From contig OX439044.1 in assembly GCA_949317995.1 (NCBI GenBank), forward strand, positions 30,514,733-30,578,732: a stretch of 64,000 nt of DNA. The letters run 5' to 3'. Position 1 is the stretch's first letter. Each line of letters starts with the position of its first letter. The position numbers and the translations under genes are program-made. The DNA comes from Acholoe squamosa. Taxonomy: Eukaryota > Annelida > Polychaeta > Phyllodocida > Polynoidae. Below the pieces are notes generated by a model that was given only the letters and a program-made list of their open reading frames with translations, had not been told where the DNA came from and ran no database searches. Shown here piece by piece: positions 56,240 to 64,000 of the stretch.

Positions 56240-56620
56240 TCCTTGCCACACTCTAGTGAATTGGACAGATGCCAACATCAAATAATTGAGATAACATATT
56301 ATCTAATGGAATCCCTGAGTATCACTGTGATTCACATCACAAACATTGAGATTATAAATGGAGGCCACTGCAAATATGTTCGATGTATTCTTGACGAAAA
56401 ATAATCAACCAAAATCGTGATTAAAAAGTAGGTCCCCCCAACTACAGCCTGTAATTGTCAGAAGTCACAGAGGTACACTGTCCAATATCAGCTACAGTAG
56501 GATTTATAGAAGTCGGGTGAGAACCCTTTTGAATTAGGATATCGTCAAGAGCCCCATGCTGCCCATATAAAATTTCACAAAGATTTCTGAACCACTTTAT
56601 TTGCGTAGTTGAATTTGACC
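56240..56620 (-). mobile_element. Diverged GGCCAAATCCCAC-type fragment
   Basis: The right end gtagttgaatttgacc mirrors a degenerate TIR. The inverted interior (cagaaatctttgtga, caaaagggttctcac) resembles the 39764-40289 copy. The left end is not defined. Confidence 0.45.
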
Positions 56621-56680
56621 TGTAGGTTGTATATTAGTTGATTAAGATGAACTCCCTCTCACCATTGGCCACTGTTGTCA

Positions 56681-56687
56681 CCTCTCT

Positions 56688-56736
<49 letters not shown>
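56681..56736. repeat. (CT)n microsatellite
   Basis: Nearly pure CT run with one TT interruption. Confidence 0.95.
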
Positions 56737-56739
<3 letters not shown>

Positions 56740-58540
56740 GCATTTCTTAAACGCTCTCTCTCCTCCCATTTATGAATATATAAATGACAACACTATAGTC
56801 AACGTGTACATTATATTCTGACCTCATTCTACCAAACAGCAAATCAATATATCAATTAGACGATTTATCAAAGGATACTTTGTGCAATTGTCGATGCGAC
56901 AGCACATTATTTCAAATTCAAACCGATCAGTTCATGCGTGATAATTGGTGCATATCTGATTGAGTAAAACCACTTTAATGATCAAATCACGTGCTCCGTT
57001 CAATTTGCTCATTGAATCCCTGAATGGGTTTGATTATTTGAATTGCATCTATCATTATCAGAAACGGCACTTTGTGCTCTAGATATTTATGGCAGGTATT
57101 TGTTTTACTGGGGAGGGAGGGTCAACAAAGTGTGCTGCCAACAATACTATTGTGCCAGCAACGTGGAGAAATCCCATAATATGAACAGTATTCCATGCTT
57201 TGTTCGTCAATAATGGCACAGAATTGCCTTAATTTGACTTGATTTATTGTGAGTAATGACAAAAGGAGATGGTTATCGGTTTGAGGGACACACTAATTCG
57301 TGGTACACATCTTATTTGCTGTCACGATATACCTCTAGAATTATTTCAAGATTCATCAAGAAATACTCCTTATTCTGATAACTGTGAACACTTAGTTTCA
57401 ACAACCTGCACCTTAAGGACCTCTCAGAATGACGGACTTGCTAAAATCAGTATGTTCATTGCACCGTTATCTGTGCCAAGTGTATTATGGCTAAGGTATA
57501 CAAGAAACCTGATAAAATCAGTAGAGGTTGGCAGGGCAGCGCGTGGGAGACAGTTGGGGTCTTATTCATTGGCGAGGCAGGGCAGTGACTCAAACTGACA
57601 ATCTTCTGAATAAGAGATGAACACAAAACGAAGTAGCATTGGAATCTTCTGGTCCTATTAAAAGGGCCCAGTAGCTGGCATCCTTTTTACTATGTTGTTG
57701 CTCTTTTTTATTCATATTTCAAATGATCAAAATTTGATTCTTACAAATATATCTGGTATAGTATGTTCAACCATACTTATTTACTTTTATTGGCTTTTAC
57801 CCCCCCCCCCTCCCCGGTATCTTTTTTAGAATGCCCCTCCCCCTTAATGTAGCAATAACTAACTCGGCTCTAAATCAAGAAGGGTGAACAGGTGCATATG
57901 CAATGCTATGTGGCTGATCTGCTGAATTCTAGGTGAGTTCTGTTCAACCGAGGCATACAGAGCCAAACCTTTTTCATATCGGAAAAATTGAAGTGAATTT
58001 GGTTTACAGCATAAGCAAATGCCACTTAACATGGAGACAGATCCCAACATTGACAAAGTCCCTAAATTTCCGGAAATCTCATGAAGAACTGCTCAAAAAG
58101 CACCGATAACTATAGATAATTTTAGCAGTTTCACACTGTTTCAGTCCATGATTACATTTTATTTTGTCATAGGCCTACCTTGGATGCTTGGATCCAAGGG
58201 GACCTTATGTAGATTTCTCCCTCACCTACAGGATATGCATGTCAGTGGCTAACATTCCGTGACAGCCTTAGTGCTAACCAACCCTTCTTTCCTTAGGGAA
58301 CATAATGTGTGCTATTTGCATGATCTTTTCCATAGGTGGATCTCAGGTGACCCAGCTAGCCTAACACGTGAGCCTCTTTATTGAATCTTATTCGTGACTT
58401 GTTAACTCTGTAAAAACTAGTTGTTGCTTTAATGCATTAAGACCTGCGGTCTCTATGATGTATGGATGCAACCCTGACAAATAAAAAAGAAAATTGCTAT
58501 TTGGAAATGGGATTCCAGCATTGTGGCATAAAGTCACCTG
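56737..58540. other. Contains duplicate of 52590-53090; otherwise unassigned
   Basis: 57474-57950 repeats 52590-53090. A 109-codon frame (57269-57598) runs from unique sequence into the duplicated part and has no motif, so it is not called. Poly-C at 57800-57815. Confidence 0.5.
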
Positions 58541-59681
58541 CACTGTAAGAAGTTTTAACAGAGATGTCTCTTGTTAACCCACAGGGGAAAGTGCTGTACT
58601 CTCAAATACCGTGACTCTTATTGTAATACCAAGGCTTTGCAGGTGTAGAAATAATGTGTACAGTGAGTGATCCTGTTTAATTAATCTGTATGCAGTATGG
58701 ACTAGGCCAGCCAGTCACCCTAGTGGCCCTTCAAAGGGTTTACCAACATAGCCTTACATGTACTTTCCCCCACTGGGGGCCAGTAGTATACCATATGTTT
58801 AGTATGTATAGTCTAATACTGCACACCTCAATCCAATATTGTCCCCAGAGCTTATTAATGAATTGTAATATGATAATAACCTCAACAGGTTCAATCTAGC
58901 ATTGTGCACCAATAATATTGTACAAGGTTACCTGAGAGGAAACTAGGAACAACCAACAATATGCATACATGACACCATAACTGTTTCTAAATCTGAAATA
59001 CAAGTCCCTGGGCTCTGGGGTTGAAGCTAACATAGGCCTACCTGCCTTTACGTTATTTCAGTGTTAACTGAATGACATCAGATGGTTTGGGTGAGATGGT
59101 TCTCTACTTCTCTTACCCTCAATAGTGCCTCACTTCATTGGGATTGGAGACAGTTTTGTCTTCATTAGGCATGCATGGTTTTTAGTATCAATGCATGCAT
59201 GGAGTGCAAACATAATGATATTATGGGGATGATTACCATAAACTGACCACAATAGCAGAGTATACATAGCAGTGTCTTTTACAACATACCTGTATATTCA
59301 ATACATTTGTTGTTGATTATCAGAACCCCTTGCTGTAATTCTACAAAACGAGTTTCTGTTATTTTACAGCAATAGTTGCCAGCAAAGGTTTTTGTAAATT
59401 TATAGTATATTTTATTGTCCATTCACAGAAAATATTGCTGTTTACTTACAAGACATTTCTCTGTAATTTTACAACACATTCTGCGGTTAATTTATAGCAT
59501 ATGTATCTGTAGAACTGATTGATCTTGCTATATGATCACAGTGACTGTTACTGTATGATAACTCTGAATTGTTCTGTAAGATTACAGTGATTCACCTCCT
59601 GTAGATTTACAGCAAAATGTACTGGAACCAAAGTTGCCAAGGGATTTTGCTGTAAAATAACCCTGCTCACTTCTTACAGTG
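58541..59681. mobile_element. CACTG-ended element (EnSpm/CACTA-like), non-coding
   Basis: Ends cactgtaagaag / cttcttacagtg with TG on both flanks (58539-58540 and 59682-59683). The right half is rich in ctgtaa and ttacag motifs, a pattern of non-autonomous CACTA-type repeats. The 1141 bp span may include unrelated inserts, and the TIR is short. Confidence 0.5.
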
Positions 59682-59708
59682 TGTTCTACTCTGAAGCATT
59701 TATAAAAC

Positions 59709-60406
59709 CAGGGGCGGCGGAACCAATTGACAATTGGGGGGGGGGCTAAGCTCAGATATTGGTCCATGGGCCATGGGGCGGGAGGGATGGCAGTACAAAG
59801 ATTGAGGGGGGCATTGAAATTTGTAGAATCGTACATGCCAAGTCTAGACAGGGAAAAAGATATTAAAAGAAAAAAAAAAGTTTTGTTCTAAAGATTATTT
59901 ATTTTAGAGAACTTCAATTGATTTTTGTTGAAAATGAAGAATGGGGGTCTAGGGGTGTCCCCTAGGAAAAGTTTGAAAATCAAAAGGCCAAAAGCCGTAT
60001 TGTAGTGCCTCTTGAGGATAGCTGACATTTTCTTTAGCCCCTGTATAATGATGTTTCTACAGGGCAATACTTCTTGCAAAATGCTATTTCTTTTGAAAAT
60101 CTACTAATGGGCTCTTCTTAGTAGCAGTGCCCCACTCACTCACAATGTCCATCTAAGGTCATCTCTGTATACATGACCCCTCCTATTATAAAAATCTTGG
60201 AATTTTAGGAGTGATTTCTTTAATTTTGGTGAGTTCTTTTTTTTATCTAAATTGAAAGCCTTTGAATGGTACAGAAATAACGTCCTAATTGTCAATCTAT
60301 TTCTGGAAAACGTTTGGGGGCATAGTCTTGCCCCCCCCCCCCAACATGGAAGTTGGAGGGGCGCATGCCCCCTGCCCCCCCCCCCCACCCCTGTTCCACC
60401 ACCCCT
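59709..60406. mobile_element. hAT-like element with 5-bp duplication
   Basis: 698 bp with TIRs caggggcggcggaac and (inverted) caggggtggtggaac, flanked by AAAAC on both sides (59704-59708, 60407-60411). CAGNG termini are typical of hAT; most hAT duplications are 8 bp, though 5-6 bp groups exist. Poly-G/C tracts near both ends. The small - strand frames show no transposase motif. Confidence 0.6.
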
Positions 60407-61210
60407 GAAAACATGCGACTATGTATGAGGTTGAGGTTTAACAACATGATGTTCCAATGCATGCATTTCTGGTAGACTCGCCTGCACTGCATTTATGCAA
60501 CATGGCGACAGAGCCAAAGCAATCCGTATTTGTTGGACGCTCTAGATACAGTTACCCTCTTTCTAAATTTTGATGTGAATTCTATCATCTTAATGTTTTC
60601 AAGCTAGACTGTCAGTCTGCCATGTTACATGTATATCTAACGTTCTCTTTTTCAAGCTGTGCAGAAATGTATCAGAAATGAACTTTTAAGCAAACACACA
60701 GTAAACGTCAATTCCTACAGAGCCTACCATGAGGAGGCTAATTACTACTAATGAACTGTCATCCTGTGCCTCAGCCTGCCTCTCCAGTTACCTCCCATAA
60801 CTGCCCCCCTTGTTTTTCTCCCCCTAAACATTCCTTCCCATAGACATAGTCCGATGACCTTTTGGGATATACTGCTAAATTACCTTGTTTCAAGTGTTGT
60901 TCAAGTGTTGTTGGTTATTGTAGTTTTTTCGCCATAAATGAATTGGATAGCTTCTTAAATGGCATTTAACCATTATTCATTCACGCATTCACTCACCCAC
61001 CCAGTCAGTTAGTCAGTCACTCACCTACCCATTCATTAGTTCATCAGATGCTAGTTCTACCCGCATCATTAATCCCAATAGGATAGATAAGCTATCAAAA
61101 CACAATTATACTGTGAGGAGCAAGCCATCATTATCAATAGGGGAGAAGCAGCTACTGTTCTTATTTCATGTTGATATGCCCGAGATACTGACAGCCCATA
61201 GCTCTAGCAG
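60407..61210. other. Related to the 52-53 kb duplications; no gene called
   Basis: 60487-60560 (gcatttatgcaacatggc, gttggacgctctaga) resembles 53521-53590, and 60955-61030 (tggcattt..accat, cattcactcaccc) resembles 52139-52240. Short ATG-initiated frames at 60500 and 53538 share a MAT...F.GRSR pattern but end quickly. Confidence 0.4.
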
Positions 61211-61214
61211 TCGA

Positions 61215-61495
61215 GGGCCGTATCGCACACCCCCCGTGCGATAACCCGCGAAAATATCACACGCCGAGGTCACGTGACCATTTGATGACGTCATAGGTCC
61301 AAGATGGCGATGTAAACAGTGCGCACGGGGAGTCATTCTGGTAAATTTAATTCTATTTATCTGATTTAGATGAAAATAATACTATAAACCATGACTTGCC
61401 GATCAGTTGCCGCATCGCACTCCGCCCTGCGGGCGTCGTGCGATACGGCAACTGATCGGCGCGTGCGATAACCCCCCGACATTCCTCCAACTCAT
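61215..61495. promoter_or_regulatory. CpG-rich segment with CRE, E-box, YY1-like sites and a strong hairpin
   Basis: Contains gtcacgtgac (E-box, ~61271), tgacgtca (full CRE, ~61284) and caagatggcg (YY1-like, ~61301) within 40 bp. A 23-bp inverted repeat with one mismatch follows (61398-61420 / 61438-61460). gtgcgataac occurs three times in or next to it. It could be a promoter, but the short repeats also fit a transposon; no transcript start is visible. Confidence 0.35.
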
Positions 61496-63600
61496 GAACC
61501 TTTGCTTATTTATCAAATGGTACAGATAGGAAGAACTGGTGAAATACCATCAGGATTATCTGTGTATATTGCTGGTATGTCATTGCCTCGCGACCTGTAG
61601 TGGTGGGATGCTCTACAACACACAACTCTCTCCCTTACACCTGGAGGTTCTTTCCAAAAGGTTGGGAAATAGATTCCTGTGATAGCTACCTGACTTCCAA
61701 TTTCCATGCTCTACTACATCCTCCATACGGCACTCCCCATGCTATAATTGAAAAAAGCCACTTCCTTATGAATCAGACTGTGCTGCGAAAAGTAGACAAC
61801 TGTTGACTGGCTTCCATTTTGGGGAGTACACCTACGACAGAAGTGACTTCCAACAATTTGGAAACTGCGTCCACTCCACTTGTAAACGCGGGAGCGTGTT
61901 GCTCCTATGGTAAAAAGAGCTGTCAGTAGGTACGCTCTTTTCAAAAGAAGTCACGCTCTGCTTCACTATTCAACATGCACTCACCACATGAGTCTGAAAA
62001 GTCACCTGCCTTGTTTAAAACAGAGAGAGCTGCATTACCAGGTACCTACTCATGTCACACACTCTATAGTATATTATACTGACTGACTTCTCCCAACTAG
62101 GTACCTACTCAAATCCCCCTTTTTTAGCACCCTACTTGAATGTCTACTTGTGAGCAACAAAAGGGACAGCTACATAAAAAGAAAGGACTGGAAACAAGGG
62201 CATTTTTAGCCAGCTCTTCCTTTTACTATAAAAGCAACACCCTCCTGGCCTACCGCACAGAGGCACTGCCCTCCCACATAAATATACCATTCTCCGATTC
62301 GCCGGCATTCCCAATACATCCTGCAAGCGTTTCACTCAGTTTTCCCACCTCATAACCCACTTTAAAATTACACTTTTCTTTTTCATCTAACTACTGTGTG
62401 CTACACGGTGTTATATCTATTTTTACTTTTTGCTTATCTGATTAGATTAGTAAAAATACTGTGTCCGATTATACACATTTATTGGTCATTCACGATCAGA
62501 GCAATAATTGTATTACTTTATTGTAATAAAATGATCACTATCTGCTTCTCTCCCCCTCCCCTGTCGGATGCGGGGATATAGTGACATAGCGAATTATGAT
62601 ATTCTTATCATACAAATCCTGTAGTACAATCATTTTTGCCTTTACTTCAATGGCGTTATTTAAGATGCATACATTTTGTACATTATAATATCATATGACG
62701 CAAGTGAAATCATTGAGCTACCATTATCTAAATATTTCAATCGGATATCAAAAGAGCTCGCATTACTCAATTAGACTCTGACATCAGATCCTAGGGACTT
62801 CCAACAATTGCCATGCACATTTACAATTCACAGAATAATGTCTGCGTGATACTGTATTTCATGTCTGAAATATCGTTCAGTGACAAGATAATACTTATCA
62901 AGTTGAGTACATGTGCGACAGTCACATATGTCTATGAACTTTCGCATCCCCCCCCCCCCACCGTGTGATAACCCTACCCCGTATCACACTGCAAGTAAAA
63001 CATGCCAAATTGTAATATAACTGATGATAAAATCATTTCTAATGACAAATAAATGTAATTTTGAGCATATATCACTCTTTTAAGTAGAGGAATGCTGGAA
63101 TGAATAAAAATAAATATAAGTATTAATCAAATTATAAAAGGTGGAGGTCCCTAGGATTTGGCCTTAATGAGATCTTTGGTAGGCCATAGGTTAAAGTGTT
63201 CAATACAACATAGCACAGTGCCTCTGGGCTGAGAACAGCCAAATGTCATCTATATTCGATTCCGGGACAAGCAGAGCATCTTTACCCTTAATATTGGAAA
63301 ATATTTTTCCTTTGCGCGTCCTTAGAAGTAGAGATAGACGTCCGTAATGCACCCTTGTGCAGATATATGCCCCGTAAAGTGGTTTTATTGACCGCCGTGC
63401 GAGAATCATTGACCATCCTAGTCAGCGAAGTGAAATGAGGATTTTTCACATCCGCAAGGCCTCAGTTTGGCAGCTGTGCGTTCCCCTAGTATTGTAATGG
63501 ATATTGCTATGTCCAAACTAGCTTTTAGAATAATTTGAATGTGTTTATTTGATTTTAACTTTGAAAAAGACAGACAACATTAGAAGAAAGCCTTGCATTC
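61496..63600. other. No recognisable gene
   Basis: Short frames on both strands without motifs. At 62950-62992 a poly-C tract is followed by ccgtgtgataaccctacccc and gtatcacact, resembling the gtgcgataac repeat at 61.2-61.5 kb. Near 63150-63165 ggatttggcctta is another solitary GGCCAAATCC-type end. Confidence 0.4.
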
Positions 63601-63768
63601 AATCAAAGTGTCAGTCTACCTATATGACACCTACGTGTATTTCAATCAAAGTTTTGGTATACCTATATGATCTACGTGTATTTGAATCAAAGTTTGGGTC
63701 TACCTATATGACCTACATGTATTTGAATCAAAGTTTCGGTCTTCCTATATGTCCTACGTGTATTTGAA
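63601..63768 (+). repeat. 41-bp tandem repeat, 4 units
   Basis: aatcaaagt...tctacctatatgac and ctacgtgtattt recur at 63601, 63644, 63685 and 63726, a 41-43 bp period. 41-43 is not a multiple of three throughout, so the open frame across it (63549-63767) is incidental. Confidence 0.9.
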
Positions 63769-64000
63769 TACTGAAGGGGGTTGCTTCAATCAAGAGCATC
63801 TGGTCTGACACTCATCCATACCCAGACTGCTGATTTCCTCTAGTATAAGCTTATCAATCCTATACATTATACATATTATATCATACACATGCACAAAATG
63901 TCGAATGCTTAAAATATCTCTGCGATTTTGAATCTCTGGTATTTGTGGGACCTACCCGAAATTTGCAACGGTTATAAATTCAATAGGGTATATAGAACAC

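Noticed and set aside
57269..57598. 109-codon + frame
   Set aside because: Crosses the border between unique sequence and a local duplication whose other copy (52.6 kb) does not preserve it.

Overview
This is a stretch of animal (metazoan) nuclear DNA, AT-rich, with no operons, ribosome binding sites or long open frames. It is dominated by transposable elements and their decay products. Two retroelement families can be identified at protein level: a tyrosine-recombinase retrotransposon of the Ngaro type (about 22.2-27.3 kb, + strand) and a truncated CR1/L2/Jockey-group LINE (about 20.5-22.0 kb, - strand). At least ten families of short terminal-inverted-repeat elements (MITEs) surround them. 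Ngaro plus CR1/L2 elements plus dense MITEs points to a marine invertebrate, perhaps a lancelet, hemichordate or echinoderm, but the sequence alone does not settle the species. No host gene can be called with confidence. Three candidate exons are listed with low scores; the best has clean splice signals on both sides (42251-42339, - strand).

Layout. 0-10 kb: TA microsatellites; three copies of a ~560 bp MITE, two in head-to-head inversion and one nested inside another palindromic element; a 2.8 kb imperfect inverted repeat (3.78-6.59 kb) with TA microsatellites at both outer ends; a TTAA-flanked MITE (7.4-8.0 kb). 10-16 kb: a short CCCAGC-type MITE, a Harbinger-like MITE, and a higher-order tandem repeat punctuated by the box TGTCCGGGCGA (12.8-14.0 kb). 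16-20 kb: a 23-bp minisatellite followed by a very recent 1.81 kb tandem duplication. 20-27.3 kb: LINE remnant and the Ngaro element. 27.4-36.3 kb: old low-copy repeats that also match 11-12 kb and 15-18 kb, and a long CCCAGC element nested inside a CACTG-ended MITE. 36.4-42.2 kb: a decayed composite satellite-like element, tRNA-like sequences and a 1 kb fold-back element. 45.3-46.9 kb: the second long CCCAGC element, inverted relative to the first. 50-64 kb: three clustered tRNA-like sequences, local duplications (52-54, 57-58, 60-61 kb), four GGCCAAATCCCAC-type elements, CACTG- and hAT-like elements, a CpG-rich segment with a strong hairpin, and a 41-bp tandem repeat.

The most useful internal evidence is that the window contains paralogous 'empty sites' for two MITE families, plus an opposite-arm comparison for a third insertion. 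These fix element boundaries and target-site duplications without any database: AA for the CCCAGC family, TAA for the Harbinger-like family. The Ngaro element keeps the split-direct-repeat layout (A1 - ORFs - B1 A2 B2). Its frame-breaking stops are all TGA, consistent with CGA to TGA decay of methylated CpG.
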